Source of the DNA: Aquilaria yunnanensis
Taxonomy: Eukaryota; Streptophyta; Magnoliopsida; Malvales; Thymelaeaceae
Direction of reading: 5' to 3'
Length of the DNA stretch: 64,000 nucleotides
NCBI GenBank assembly: GCA_039654915.1
Contig: CM077596.1
Location: 46,312,501-46,376,500, forward strand
Positions 1 to 11,847 of this stretch are shown in pieces. The notes under the pieces are model-generated. The model was given only the letters and a program-made list of their open reading frames with translations. It made no database searches and had not been told where the DNA came from. The translations under genes and the position numbers were made by a program. Each line of letters starts with the position of its first letter. Positions within the stretch are counted from its first letter, which is position 1.

Positions 1-764
1 GGACTCGAATACCTAATTTGCACAGGTTTAATATGTGCAGAGAATTCCTCTCATCCTATGCAACCTGAATCACTTCCATGGTCTTAATTACTTCTTAAAT
101 AATGTAAATAAACAGAAAAATAAAATAAAATACGTTACAACACAAGATTAGTACTAAAAACCCCAAAATATTCTTCTCGGATGCACTTAAGGGCCACTTA
201 GGGTTCTTGCTTATGTCTTCAACTTCAAGCTGAAATTCAACCTTGATGCAGCTAGGATTTCTCAAAATGCAAAGCATCAAAGTATTAGATCTCTTTCTTA
301 TCTTCGAAACAAGAATTGAATCACACAAAACGGACATCTAAAGCCAAAGATATGTCCAAAATACCGCAACTGCTTCCGAACCAGCGATGACTCGCAAATC
401 GTGACTTTGAAGCTAAATTGGACCCCCTTAACGTGCAAACTATGTTTCATGGTCTTCATATGACTTGTAGTGCCAGATGTTAGCTTTCCAATGAATTAAG
501 AATCATTCAATTTTGATTTATTTAGCTCAAGATATGATTTTTATACCAGAATATCGCCAATCTATCAAAATCCACGCTTGGCCATCATCTCCATATGATT
601 CCTTGCAATGCTCCAGTAGCTCCATGTGAAATTCCAAGCCCATTCTCCATGAAAAAGCTTGAAGTGCACTAGTGAGCTCCTTAGCCTTCTTTCTTGTCAA
701 TGGTCCACTAGTTATCTTCAATAGGTCCTTGCGATCCTTGGTTGTGCTTTCCTTGATCATATCA
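1..764 (-). repeat. Element E 3' LTR (partial)
   Basis: Aligns base for base, with small differences, to 4784-5560 in the same orientation. Position 1 corresponds to 4784, so about 354 bp of this LTR lie outside the window. On the minus strand the LTR begins TGATATGATC directly after a polypurine tract. Confidence 0.85.
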
Positions 765-780
765 ACTCCCCCCTCCTTAA
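765..780 (-). other. Element E polypurine tract
   Basis: The minus strand reads AAGGAGGGGGGAGT immediately before the LTR start TGATATG. This is the expected position and composition of the plus-strand priming site of an LTR retrotransposon. Confidence 0.7.
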
Positions 781-2265
781 AAGGATTCACCCTCGAAGCC
801 AAACCTACATTAGAAAATGGAATTGAATCAAGAAGGATGAAATAATCAATACATAAGCACTTACCTTGCACATAAGCACCAATAGCATGGAATGCTTATG
901 TATAGAGCTCTAATCTTGTTAAAAACCTAAACCAATATCCAAATGCAATGATAGTTTTGATACCTACAAGCTCAAAAACAAAGTTAGAAGCAATTACCAA
1001 AAACAATCTAAGAGTTTGCACAATTTTCATCTTAACTCTAGGCATCACTTTCATTGTCTTTTCCATCTCAAAAACATTATTTTCAAAATTAGGAAAATTG
1101 TAGGAAGAATTTACCTCAAGGATGCTATATGCACTTAAAACAAGTGGACCCTAACTCACACAAGTGTCAAGGTCATGAAAAGCACAAGTTATGCATGTCA
1201 AGACAATAGCTTGCATAGGCCATTCAAACAAACAAGAATTGAACACAATGTGGCCTAAACTAATAACAAAACAAGGATGCACAAATTTCACAAAAATCCT
1301 AAGCATTTTAAATGAAACAAGATTAGAATAGATAGGATTAAGTGAAACCAATTTAATGGTAAACTTATTTTTGCATGTATGTGCACTACAATGCATGAAA
1401 ATTGTGAATGGGATGTGACACAAAATTAAGGACTCAACACATCTCCTTAAAATGCTAAATTTAAATCTAGAATTTTCACTCAAAATAAATACTTTTAGGT
1501 TTGGACACAAACCAAAAATATCAAGGCTCAAAAGCTTGTGTAATGCATGTGCAATGACAAAAAAAAATGCTTGCTAGAAATTAAAAATTGACACAAAAAT
1601 GGGCTAAACATTAATGTGAATCAAAGAAGTATGTAATGCATGGGTAACAACCAATTTATGCATTAAAAATTCCAAAGAAGTAGATTTAACTTGAGACAAA
1701 ATAAAAAAATGTGAGATGGATGCAATACAAACACATTCAAAAACAAAAGACTCCAAAACAAATTTTGACTCTATAGAAACTCATGGAATTCAAAAGATGA
1801 TTTGACAAAACTAAAGAATTAGAAGGCTTAAAACCATATTTTGTCAAATTTTCATGCTTACTTCCTTCTCTTAATCTAGTTTCATGAAAACCATTTGTCA
1901 AAATAACATTGCAAGCAAACACACATTATTTGAGATTTTCATGCAAAATCACATTAAATTTAGGTATAAGGAAGAAATACATTATAGTGGTTGAACTTAG
2001 TCTTCAAGTATCTTTCTTATGTATAGAAACCACAAAATTTTCACCCTTGTACTCAATGGATTTGGTTGGAGTTGCATTAATGTCATCCCCTTGAACCATA
2101 AGATAAGAAACAATGTTAGCAAAACTTTTGCATATGAAATCACTTGGACTTACCTCAAATTATTCCTTTTCAACCTCCTTCATTGGTTTGATGTATGGAA
2201 CATGGCTTAGAATATTGGGAACACCAATTTCTTGGATGGGCAGCAACTCATTTAATTCTTGTAGT
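781..2265 (-). other. Element E internal noncoding region
   Basis: About 1.5 kb of AT-rich sequence between the gag remnant and the polypurine tract. No pol motif, conserved domain or convincing ORF was found on either strand. This is where pol would lie in an autonomous element. A piece of it (about 1331-1390) recurs at 5571-5627 beyond the other LTR. Confidence 0.5.
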
Positions 2266-3515
2266 TCATATCCACTTAAGTCCTGAAAAAAAAAAAAAAG
2301 ACAACACAACACTAGAAGAAAGCTCCATTATGTAAAATGAAAGTAAGGCTTCTTTGTAGGTCTTTCTCTCTTCACTCGGCTTAGGTTCATTGCACTCTTT
2401 TCTTCTCTCCAGTTTGCACTCAATTTCTTCTCTCGGGAACTCTCTACTCTTTTTCCCCTCCGGTTCACTCTTCTCACTTAATCTCTCAGTTGTTCTCTCG
2501 GCTTTCCTTTCATCACTCTTGCCTTCAACTTTCACCTCTTTTTCTTTTCTCTCAACCTCACTTTGAAGCTTTCTTTGATCCTCCAAGACTTCTTGTGATG
2601 AAAGTGAAACAAGCATCATTGACTTTTCTTGTTGAGGCTGAGATAAGCCTCCTATTGTGGCCTCCACCTTTGGCTTGGTTGGTTCTCTACATCCTTGCTC
2701 CATGTTTCTCTCCATGTGGAAATTCCTTGTTGAGACATCTTGGATGCCTTTTCTCTCTTGATGATTCTCTCAGCCTCGGTAGCATGGTGAAGCAAGTCCT
2801 CTATATTGAAATAAGGCACCATTTCCAATTTCTTAGATATCTCATGGTTGAGACCATTGATGAATCTAGCAATGGTGGTCTCCTGATCCTTAATGATGTT
2901 GGCTCGGGTCAAGGTCATCTCCAAGTCTTTGTGGTAGTCCTCCATACTCCTTTGGCGTTGCACTAGCCTTTGAAGCTTGAGGCGTTGATCTTTAGTGTAG
3001 TAGCTAGGCACAAATATCCTCCTCATCAAAGCTTTAAGGGCTCTCCAAGTGCGTATGGGCTCCTCCTTATTCCTTCTCCTAGAAGTAACAACCTGATTCC
3101 ACCATACAAAAGCATAGTCAGTGAACTTGATGGTAGCTAATTTAACCTTCTTTTCCTCAGAATAGTGATGACAATCAAACACCATCTCAATCTTTGGCTC
3201 TCATTCCCAGTATGCATCCAGATCACTCCTTTCTTAGAAGGATGGAATGATAAGCTTGATGGAATTGAGATTGTTGTCCTCTCTTTGCTCCCCCCTTCTT
3301 GAAAGCCCATGGTCATGCCAAGCTCCTTCTCCCTCCTGGGGTTCTTCTCTCCTTGGACCTCTCCTTGGTTACAAGATGGGATTACATCTTCTTGGCAACC
3401 TCAAATCTATATCCTCAATCCTCCCTACAAGTTTATTGAGATTTTCTTGGAGTTCTCTCATGGTAGGCTCTTCATTGTGTTTCACTTCCATCCTCCTATC
3501 CTTCTGGCCCTCCAT
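2266..3515 (-). pseudogene. gag: Ty3-type Gag remnant of element E
   Basis: Read on the minus strand from about 3515, the protein opens with MRELQENLNKLVGRIEDIDL, a typical N-terminal coiled segment of plant Ty3 Gag. It then has a charged linker, an LDAY-W-E stretch and the core retrotransposon-gag domain (VFDCHHYSEEKKVKL, FVWWNQ, ALMRRIFVPSYY, ARFINGLNHEI) at 3185-2700. A TGA at 3201-3203 sits where the family has Trp, and another stop lies near the start of the core. A change of frame near 2700 leads into a Glu/Lys-rich tail ending at 2266. No zinc knuckle was seen. Gag forms the virus-like particle that packages element RNA in the cytoplasm; this copy is broken. Confidence 0.75.
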
Positions 3516-4411
3516 ACTCCTAAAATCAAATATCCTCACACATTCACCTCACATGTTTCACTCAAAAGATTAACACTCAAACACTTACTTTGTTAGCCAG
3601 AATATTTCTATTTAAAGAGTCCTCAAAAGTTCTAAGAAAACTGTCCTCAAAGCACACAGAAAAACTTGAATTCTTGAAAACAATTTTGACTCCAAAAGAG
3701 GTGGGCTAAACAAGCTTTAAAACACTCTAGAAAGCTCTTGCAATTGATGATCACAAGAACCATAAAGAAATCTTTAGTCTCAAAACAAATTGTTTGGGGT
3801 TTATGGGCGCAAAAACCAAAACATTTTGTGCAACTTCTTTTGCAAAACTCCATTCTTTTCTTTTCTTTTCTTTTCCTTTCTTTCCTTTCTTTTGTTCTTT
3901 CTTTTTCTTTTTCTTTTCTTTTTTCTTATTTTTTGTTTGTTGTTTGATGCTAAAACAACTTTCTTCTTGAAGTTCCTTGCTACCAATGACAAAAAGTTAG
4001 ATTTATTTTCGGCCAAGACAAGAAACTATAAAATCTTGCACAATTTGAAACAAATTTTTCGATACCAAAACTTCCTAAACTGGGATCCTTTTTTTTCGGG
4101 TGTTTTCTTGACTCTAGGATGCTAGAAAAAATGAAAACAAGAGAGATTAATAGGGCTGGACATGAAACAAAAAGATAAGAAACAAAAAAGAACAAACAAA
4201 CTAAAACCAAGAACACAATGTAGCACTAGCTGACTTCTTTTTGTTATTTTTTTATTTTTGATTTGAAACAAGGATGGAACAAAGAATAGAGACCTGAAAC
4301 AAGAAGAAAAGGATTAAAATAGAGAATTAAAACATGAAATTATTGAATAGATTTGAAAGAAAAATGAAGAGAAACAAAAACACAAAGATATGTCCTTCGG
4401 ATGGAACTTAT
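3516..4411 (-). other. Element E leader between primer-binding site and gag
   Basis: About 0.9 kb of AT-rich leader with no coding domain. Its notable content is a long pyrimidine-rich tract on the plus strand (3853-3935), purine-rich in element orientation. Confidence 0.5.
3853..3935. repeat. CTTTT-rich polypyrimidine tract
   Basis: About 80 bp of almost uninterrupted C/T with imperfect CTTTT and CTTTC units on the plus strand, within the element E leader. Confidence 0.8.
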
Positions 4412-4425
4412 GGCTTTGATACCAA
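4412..4425 (-). other. Element E primer-binding site
   Basis: The minus strand reads TTGGTATCAAAGCC, close to the plant initiator-tRNA-Met complement TGGTATCAGAGC. It lies four bases inside the LTR end at 4430. One base differs from the canonical site. Confidence 0.75.
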
Positions 4426-4429
4426 CTAA

Positions 4430-5560
4430 TGTGAACCCCAATGGTCTAAAGACCATTAAATGCACCCAAGATATTTTTCAAGCTCCACAAGACATCAAAG
4501 AGACTAGATTTAAACCCCTACCCCTAATCAACCTGTGATTAGAAATAAGAAGTATAAGAAAACCAAGAACACAAGCAACTTGTGCACCAAGGTAGTTTGT
4601 AAAGAACCAAAGAGAAATTCTCTCCAAAGTAGCAATATTATTTCATATCAAGGCTGTCCTTTTTCACCTAGAATATGTGCTTATTTATAGGCCTAAACTA
4701 GGGTAAAAGGCTCAGCAAAATTCGTAGCTCAAGTCACATAGGAAACCTAGGTACAAAAGACTTAAGAAAACCTAGTCAAACTAGGACTCAAATACCTTAT
4801 TTGCACATGTTTAATGTGGGCAGAGAATTCCTCTCATCCTATGCGACCAGAATCACTTCCATGGCCCTAATTACTTCCTAAATAATGTAAATAAGTAGGA
4901 AAATAAAATAAAAATACATTACAACAAAAGATTGTCCCTAAAAACCTCAGAATAGTCTTCTCGGGTGCACTTATGGGCTCCTTAGGGTTCTTACTTGTAT
5001 CTTCAACTTCAAGCTAAAATTCAAACTTGATGCCGCTATGATTTCTCAAAATTCAAAGCATCAAAGTTGTAGATCTCTTTCTTAGCTTCGAAATGAGACT
5101 TGAATCACACAAAATTGACATCTAAAGCTAAAGATATTCCCAAAATATCACAACTACTTTTGAACCAGCGATGACTCGTAAATCGCAACTTTGAAGCTAA
5201 ATTGGACCCCCTTAACTTGCAAATTGGGTTTCATGGTCTGCATATGATTTGTAGCTCCAGATGTTAGCTTTCCAATGAATCAAGAATCACTCAATTTTGA
5301 TCTTTTTAGCTCAAGATATTATTTTTATACCGGAATATTGCCAATTTGTCAAAATCCAAACTTGGTCATCATCTCCATATGATTCCTTGCATGTTCCAGC
5401 AGCTCCTTGCGAAATTCCAAGCCTATTCTCCATGAAAAAGCTTGAGACAAAAGCTTGAAGTGCACTATTGAGCTCCCTAGTCTTCTTTCTTGTCAATGGT
5501 CCACTAGTTATCTTCAATAGGTCATTACCATCCTTGGTTGTGCCTTCCTTGATCATATCA
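4430..5560 (-). repeat. Element E 5' LTR
   Basis: A 1,131-bp LTR. On the plus strand it begins TGTGAACCCC and ends GATCATATCA, so it keeps TG and CA termini. Its right part matches 1-764. A roughly 370-bp block (about 5000-5340) is also found in the unrelated D LTRs at 22549-22907 and 62341-62610. Confidence 0.85.
4681..4690 (-). promoter_or_regulatory. TATA box of element E LTR
   Basis: The minus strand reads CTATAAATAA, a good plant TATA box, about 250 bp before the primer-binding-site end of the LTR, where an LTR promoter is expected. Confidence 0.5.
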
Positions 5561-5627
5561 ACTCTCCCATAGAATTAAGTGAAACCAATTTAGTGGTTAA
5601 CTTATTTTTGCATGTATATGCACCACA
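5561..5627 (-). mobile_element. Scrap of a second element E interior
   Basis: Directly outside the 5' LTR lies ACTCTCCC, similar to the polypurine-tract side of 765-772, and then about 55 bp matching 1331-1390. So the LTR is flanked on both sides by element interior, as in tandem LTR-interior arrays, with about 560 bp deleted in this copy. Confidence 0.6.
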
Positions 5628-5911
5628 ATTTAGTGAAACATTAAAGTTCTTTCTCACTAAATTAGATAGCTTTTTCAAGATCACCTCCATTAAATCTCTC
5701 TTAACTTTCTTTTCCACTCATGAGTAGCGTTGTCAGATTTGTGTTTGTTTATGGAAGAAACTATAAAGGCGGTAAAGGTGAAATGAATGGTATAATGGCA
5801 AAAATGGTGAAATGGATGTATAATGTAGGTTTTTGTTAAAAAGCAGTGAAATGTACTTGTTACATCTTTTTATTGTAAAAGAAAAGAATGACAAATGTTC
5901 ATGTAACAAAG
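5628..5911. other. No recognisable feature
   Basis: AT-rich sequence without a convincing ORF, repeat or RNA gene. Confidence 0.5.
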
Positions 5912-5919
5912 GCTACACC
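5912..5919. repeat. 8-bp target-site duplication, left
   Basis: GCTACACC, repeated exactly at 7151-7158 on the other side of the hAT-like element. Confidence 0.85.
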
Positions 5920-7150
5920 TAAAGATGGTAATTGGTTGGGTCGGGTCAGGTTTGGGTTAGGTTATTCAAGTTCAAGTTTAATCGAGTTAGCATGTATTCG
6001 ATTCCAGGTCGGGTTATTGGATACGGGTTGATTTTAGGTTAAGTAGATTTTATGTTCGGTTTGGGTCAAGCCGTGTTTATTTGGATTCGAATCCAATCAG
6101 GTCAGATTATCAGGTCTTAGATCAAATTCAACTTGATTATAAAGTTTACTCAGTTCACTAATGCGTAAACCAAAATGGCTATATCGATTCAATTTTTTTT
6201 TATTTTGATTAAAATTTAATTTAAGATATTAAAAAAATAATATAAAATTTATGAAGATATATTAATATATAATTTATTTAATAAAATACTCTTTCTATGC
6301 CAAGTTCTTTATAACATTTACTATTTAACAATTAATCTATGATTTTTTATTTTCAACATTTTAGTATATAAATGAAAAATTATTATATTAAATGATAAAT
6401 AAATATCTATAGTTTCTAAATATATACTTTCTTAATTTTTTTTCTAACAAATAATCTCCCTTGTCCCATTTTCTTTGCACCATTTAAATTTTCTGAATAA
6501 TTTGACTTGAATTTATTTGTATTATTTTTATTAAAAATTAAAAAGTATATTTAAAAACTATAAATATTTATTTATCATTCATGTATAAAATATTTTTATT
6601 TATATATTAAAATGTTGAAAATAAAAAATATTGATTAATTGTTAAAATATGAATAGTGCAAAGAATTCAAGACAAAAGGAGTAATATGAATAAATTCAAT
6701 TCAAACTATTTGAAAAAGTCAAATATTTCCAAGAATATGGGATGAAAGGAGTATTATAATTTCTAAAACCTAATTATTCTTATCTCTCTATCACCGTATC
6801 ACTAATTATTTACCATAGCTCCCACTCATTTGCTCTACAACGCAAAACAGATCAACATAATAGAAGAAACTCTGACATATATTAAATTACAAATTTTCTA
6901 AAGTCTTTGCCAACCATATATCTTATGTTGATTTAAGTTAAAATCGGGTCTTGTCAGGTTTAGTCATCGGGTCAAGTCGGGTTCGAGCTCGGGTTTTCTC
7001 GGGTTTCACTTCAATCGGATCGGGTTCAGGTCGGGTTGGGTGCAGTCGAATTCAGGTTGTTGACTTTTCTGGTCAAATCGAGTCAGGTCGGGCTTCAGTT
7101 CAGGTAGGTTAGGTCAGGTCTTTGGATTGGGTCAAATTTTTCCATCCCTA
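5920..7150. mobile_element. hAT-like non-autonomous element, copy 1
   Basis: A 1,231-bp element flanked by perfect 8-bp duplications GCTACACC, the hallmark of hAT insertion. The ends are short imperfect inverted repeats (TAAAGATGG and CCATCCCTA). The subterminal regions are packed with degenerate CGGGTCGGGTT-like repeats in opposite orientation at the two ends, a feature of a common plant hAT family. No transposase ORF is present, so it would need a hAT transposase in trans. A second copy lies at 13595-14767. Confidence 0.8.
6287..6756. repeat. Two interleaved inverted repeats inside the hAT element
   Basis: Four abutting segments in the order L1 (6287-6445), L2 (6452-6535), R1 (6536-6683), R2 (6684-6756). 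R1 is the reverse complement of L1, and R2 of L2. The outer ends resemble Stowaway MITE termini (TACTC...GGAGTA). Simple nesting would give L1 L2 R2 R1. The same arrangement is recognisable in copy 2 at about 13974-14712. Confidence 0.65.
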
Positions 7151-7158
7151 GCTACACC
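7151..7158. repeat. 8-bp target-site duplication, right
   Basis: GCTACACC, the exact partner of 5912-5919. Confidence 0.85.
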
Positions 7159-8239
7159 CTAGATTATGGACTAAATCTAGGAGATTTTTACTATTAAGTT
7201 GCTTTGGCAAGCTCTCAAGGATACAAGTTTACTCGAAGGATTTCCTGTCATTCACAAATGTGAGTAGACTTCTAGGTTAGATCTAACTCAAAAATTATTC
7301 TCGAAGAGATGTATTTCCCATCTAAAAAGAGGCATAAAAACTTCCCTTATCTAGGTATTACATGAGATTTCCTTGAAGATTTCACTTGCCCTGCTCTATG
7401 TCGTTTGTGGATGTACTGACTTGAAATGAGAATTTTACACCTTAAATGAAGTGATCATTTTATAGTATGAATGAAAGAAAGTGATGAATGATGTATGCAT
7501 GCAATGAATCAGCTTGATTATCTACTAATATGAAACTTCAAAACTTGTTGTTGACAAAAAAGTTAGGAGTGAGTATAGCTTGATGCATGAAAAAGTTTGC
7601 CAAAAGAGAACAAAAAAAAAAAAAAAGAAAAAAAAATTAAAGTTAGTAACGAGTTAGAAAACAATTGATATAGACAAATAACACATGTTCTAATATTAGA
7701 GGAGAAATTAGAGCCATGAAACAAACATAAAAACATAAAGAGAAATAAGTTGTTGAAGCAATGGTGCATAAATCAAAGCAACAAAATGGTTTAACAATAA
7801 CACACATATGGTGATGATAAAAGTGTTAGTACCATATGACAAATAATTGAATAGAATAAGTTACGAGAACAATAAAATAAATTGATGTAGCAAATATGTG
7901 TATTATTATGGTGGTCCTAGTGGATGGATCTATGGTCACAATATTCATAGGTGGTTTTCTGAAAGAAAGGTTATAGGTTAATTTCTGAATCCCTTTTACT
8001 AAGTTTTGTTAAACTAGAGAAGGCCTAATTCTTTACCCATAAGCGTTTATGTAAAGAAGGATTAATTCGAGCCATAGCTTTCATGGTCCCATGGGGTGAC
8101 TATCGTTACACTCAGGCAACACTACTAAATACTACAAATTAGAGAAAGAGCTAAGAGTATTGTTTCACATGGCTAGCCTAACTCGGGTATTCCACAAAAC
8201 TTTGTTGAAGTGAGCTTAGGTATTGAGCTTATTATGCAT
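7159..8239. other. Unassigned AT-rich interval
   Basis: No domain, terminal repeat or RNA gene was recognised. There is a poly-A/purine run near 7608-7640. The small ORFs are low-complexity. Confidence 0.4.
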
Positions 8240-9710
8240 GCCAGTATGTGTGTGTGTTGTACGCAAAAATCAATCATGAGATAATTATATTTTGCACATT
8301 GAGTAATGATATTTTTATTGAGACATTATTCCAATAATTGTATTTATTTTTTATTTTTGCGTAACATATTTAAACATAACTATAACCCTAAAATAATAGT
8401 ATTCTTAAATGTCATTGATCTAGTGTTATTGCGGAGTAAGTTGCAATAATACGTAAAGACTAGTATATGTTGTGACTCATATGAAATATGCAGTCTACAT
8501 ATGGGTACAAGTTGGAGAACTTGTGTACTAAATCGACCAGCTATGAGAACGCTACATGGATCGTTATAGGAGTGTCATAAGTGATTCTTATAGTGATCAT
8601 GGTATATGTAGTCCTTTGCACTAAGGTCATCAAAGTTCTTTATATATGAGTCTTATACTTTAATACTTCCCTTTGTCACTCATAACTGAGTGAACATGAA
8701 GATGGTTATTAGATATGTCACATATTATGCAAAGGGTTTTGTATGATCAAGATGTGGTTTGTCCATCCTATGTAATTGGAGTGATATTTTTAAACCCTTT
8801 CATTAAGTGAGACTAAGAAAATACATGGTCATTCTCGGATGAGTTGACATGGGATATCAATATTATTAATTTTAGTCAGTCTATTTGCGAGTCAATAAAC
8901 CAAAGATTGGGTTATACGAAAGTGACACATTTCATGTCTCATGCTCGGTGTTAATATCCTTGAACAAAAGGACAATAAAATATATGAATAATAATCATAG
9001 ATGTTTAGTTGAATCACTGATTATCTTGTTACTTGGATAGCAATGATGTGTTATTAGACATCACTCAGTGTTTATGATCATAAATGTGATTTATGATCAT
9101 TGCCAATGTAATAAGAGCCTATTGGGTTGCACATTTGGAGCTAATTAGATTAGTTGAGTGCATGGGCCAAATTATTTGGGTTTGGTTTCTTGATAATTTT
9201 GGATTAATCATTGGCCCAATATTTGAACCATCATTAAGTCCAAAATTAGGCCGAATCAAATTAATGTTTTAAAACCTATTAGGCTTAGAAGTTAAGCCGA
9301 ACTATATATAGTGATTATTTTCAAGCTACCTCATTTGGACGAAATAAAAAAAGTTCTGAAACTTCCAGTCGCACTCTCCTCTTGTCATTCACTAAAAGAC
9401 ATAAGCTAGCACTATGGGCGCAAGAGGAATACACCTGTTAGAACGTGGTAGAGGCATGCTGATCCAAGAGGTTCGTGTGAATACTACTAAGAACTTAAAT
9501 GTACCAACTGTTCAAGTTTTAATGATTTGGCTTAACATTTGGGTGAAATATCATAACCGACTAGGTATAAAATTGTTTGAACACTTGATTTACTCTATTT
9601 CACTTAGATTCTGGAGGGTTTTGGTTAATTTCCGCCACTCTTATTTGGCTCTTGAAACCCTCCAGTTAGAACCTATAAAAAAAAACATAACACATCAAAT
9701 CAATATGTAA
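8240..9710 (+). repeat. Probable LTR-like sequence (Copia type?), boundaries unknown
   Basis: The layout looks like an LTR: a long AT-rich U3-like stretch, a TATA box (ACTATATATAG, 9301-9311), a short leader with CT-rich motifs, and a U5-like part containing GAGGTTCGTGTGAATAC and ATTTCCGCCACTC, wording familiar from plant Copia LTRs. No second copy, primer-binding site or coding region was found. It could be a solo LTR or the end of a deleted element. Recognition is from memory and boundaries are not defined. Confidence 0.35.
9302..9310 (+). promoter_or_regulatory. TATA-like box
   Basis: CTATATATA, followed within 60-100 bp by a CT-rich leader (CTCTCCTCTTGTC). Plausible as the promoter of the LTR-like stretch. 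Confidence 0.4.
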
Positions 9711-10499
9711 GAAACAAACATATAAAGAAAAAGAGGAAAACCAAACCCCATTTTATGGCTAAACATGCCCTCAGCAAAGTCACCAAGCTATAGCAACGTA
9801 TTTTGGGAGTCACCATTAACCAATTTAGCCTATGTTGATTAGACATCTATTATGATCTACGAGAGATTTTAAAATCGTGAGTCAGTTACGTTAAAATAAC
9901 CCTATTCTAACGCCAAAAAATTCTAACGCTAAAATGGTTTTCTCTTTTCCTAAATTCTTGTTTTTTTACCTAACCATTGATAAAGATAATTTCAATGAAT
10001 TTTTTTAATTTTAATTTATGTTCAAAACATTCTCTTAATTCTAAACCACAAATCTTGTCAAATCAACCGAATATAGAAACTTAGATGTACTTAAAATCTC
10101 AGGATTTTGCCAAATCCACCAATAATGTGAAAAGGTCATTTTATTTATAACCGTGAGTCTTATTAAACCAATCGGATTTGAATAAATAATCTCTCTTGGA
10201 ATTTTATCAAATCTACCAAGAATAGAAAAATTTATTATGTATTTTCAACATTAAAATGCATTATGAGATAAAAATTGAACTATTCTAAAGGCAAACAATG
10301 AAAAGACAAATAAATATCGGACATTTTATCCTTACACAAATTTAATAGGTAAGTTAATGCAAGGCCAATCAAACAAATAAAAAAAAAAACAAATAAAAAC
10401 AAACAATAAAAGGTTTGCTGTTGGTGACCAATCTGCAAATCGTAAAAATTTCAGTGACTTAAATGAAGGAAATAAATAAAGAAAAGGAGTTAAATGAGG
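9711..10499. other. Unassigned AT-rich interval
   Basis: No coding domain or terminal repeat recognised. It contains the phrase TTTTGGGAGTCACCA (about 9801), which resembles a motif common in noncoding plant repeats. Confidence 0.35.
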
Positions 10500-11260
10500 G
10501 TTAAACCAAAAGTCAATTGATTGAATGTGCAAATCCGAATGTGAACGGGTCAAGGCCCAGGTCCTGGAGCGGGCCTGTCTTCGATTCGCACGATTGGCAG
10601 GACGGCAGAAGTGGCTGGCGAAGAGCTCTGCTGCGCAGCGACTCGGCGACCCCCAGGAGGGGCGAATGGCTGCTGAGGACGATCGGCGGTGGCTGTTCGA
10701 AGAGGAAGATGCGGCGGCCTGGAGCTCTATCTCTACTCCCTCTCGGTTTTAGCGTCACGGCGGCTGGGAACACTTGGGCGCGACAGTGAGAGGTGGGACG
10801 GAGCAGAGGCTGCGAGCTGGGAGGGATAATGGTGGCAGATTGGCGGCCAGACGAGGAATCGGCACTATTCCTTTCCCCTCCTCCGATTCGGCGGGAATGG
10901 AAAAGGAAACTCCTCGGGACGGCGGCGGGGTGCAAGGCGAGGTGGGGGCGACGGATTCGGATCGGCGGCGACGTCTTGTGGCCACGTTTGTGGCGTCGAG
11001 CAACAGGGGCAACACCGCAGGGGTGTCGACGGCTCAGGAAAAAGCCTTAGGGTTCCTTTGGAAGGGGTGGCGAGACAGAGGACTTAGATTGTAGTTTCGC
11101 CTTTTCTCGAAGAACTCGTTTTTCTACTATTTTTCTTGTTTTCTTGTGATTTTTCTCAAACCCATGTTTAAGCAAGGAAAGCTTAAATCTTGTGATTTCT
11201 TTTTCTACTATTTTTCTTGTTCTCTTATGATTTCTTGTTCTCTCGGGAAGGGGAGGCACA
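10500..11260. other. GC-rich, CpG-bearing island of unknown origin
   Basis: About 600 bp (10540-11090) is strikingly GC-rich against AT-rich surroundings and is open in several frames on both strands (for example 10517-10789 plus and 10513-10935 minus), as expected from composition alone. None of the translations resembles a protein family I know. Immediately after it, two copies of TTTTTCTACTATTTTTCTTG (about 11119 and 11199) form a short direct repeat. It could be a gene fragment, a CpG-island promoter or GC-rich cargo of a transposon. Confidence 0.5.
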
Positions 11261-11838
11261 GGCGTGATTAATGAGTTTTTAAAAGGTTAAACCTCATTGA
11301 AATCAAGTTTGATAAACTTTAAATTTTTTATGATGTTATCTGGCCAAAGTAGTTATCTAAGCCCAACAAAACTCTTAGGCTTTTGTTCTAGCCTCCATTT
11401 TTATGTGAATTTCTGATTAATACTTAAACTAAATTAATTCTCATTTTTATCCTAGTTGACCATTTTGAATTTCTAAAAATTCATAATACAAAATGGTAAC
11501 ATAATCTAAATGCACCTAGCTTTATTATCAACTGCCTAACCTCTAAAATGACTATAATGGTCCCAAATATCCTATCAAATGATAAAATTTTCCTAAAAAT
11601 AAAAATACCCCCTAGATTAATTTTTTCTAACATAAAACTAAACAAAAATTAATACTTGAATAAAATTGATCTCAGCAATAGTCAAGTGTTATTGGGGCTG
11701 GGAAGAATGATTGGAAGGATGTCTGATTTGGAAGTATCAATAGTTGTATAGATTGTCCAATGGTCTGGAAGTATTGAGTATTCACTAGTTTGACCGAAGG
11801 GTAGTACATTAGAATATCCCTAGATTTTCTTTAAGGGG
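11261..11838. other. Unassigned AT-rich interval
   Basis: No feature could be supported between the GC-rich island and the MULE target duplication. Confidence 0.4.
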
Positions 11839-11847
11839 TTTAAAATA
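11839..11847. repeat. 9-bp target-site duplication, left
   Basis: TTTAAAATA, identical to 13301-13309. Confidence 0.85.

Larger units (their letters stand above)
1..5560 (-). mobile_element. Element E: gag-only LTR retrotransposon (TR-GAG-like), left-truncated by the window
   Basis: Two direct copies of the same LTR (1-764 and 4430-5560) flank a 3.66-kb interior. Read on the minus strand the order is 5' LTR, tRNA-Met-type primer-binding site, gag remnant, long noncoding stretch, polypurine tract and 3' LTR. No protease, RT, RNase H or integrase motifs were seen between gag and the polypurine tract, so it resembles the non-autonomous terminal-repeat gag (TR-GAG) class. An internal deletion of an ordinary Ty3 element is the alternative. 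The 3' LTR continues beyond the window. Confidence 0.75.

Noticed and set aside
2490..3596. Plus-strand frames over the element E gag
   Set aside because: Antisense to a recognisable Gag; leucine/serine-rich translations are expected from the reverse of a Glu/Lys-rich protein.
10517..11094. Several overlapping frames in the GC-rich island as real genes
   Set aside because: Open frames on both strands are expected from high GC content. No domain, conserved start or codon signal was seen.
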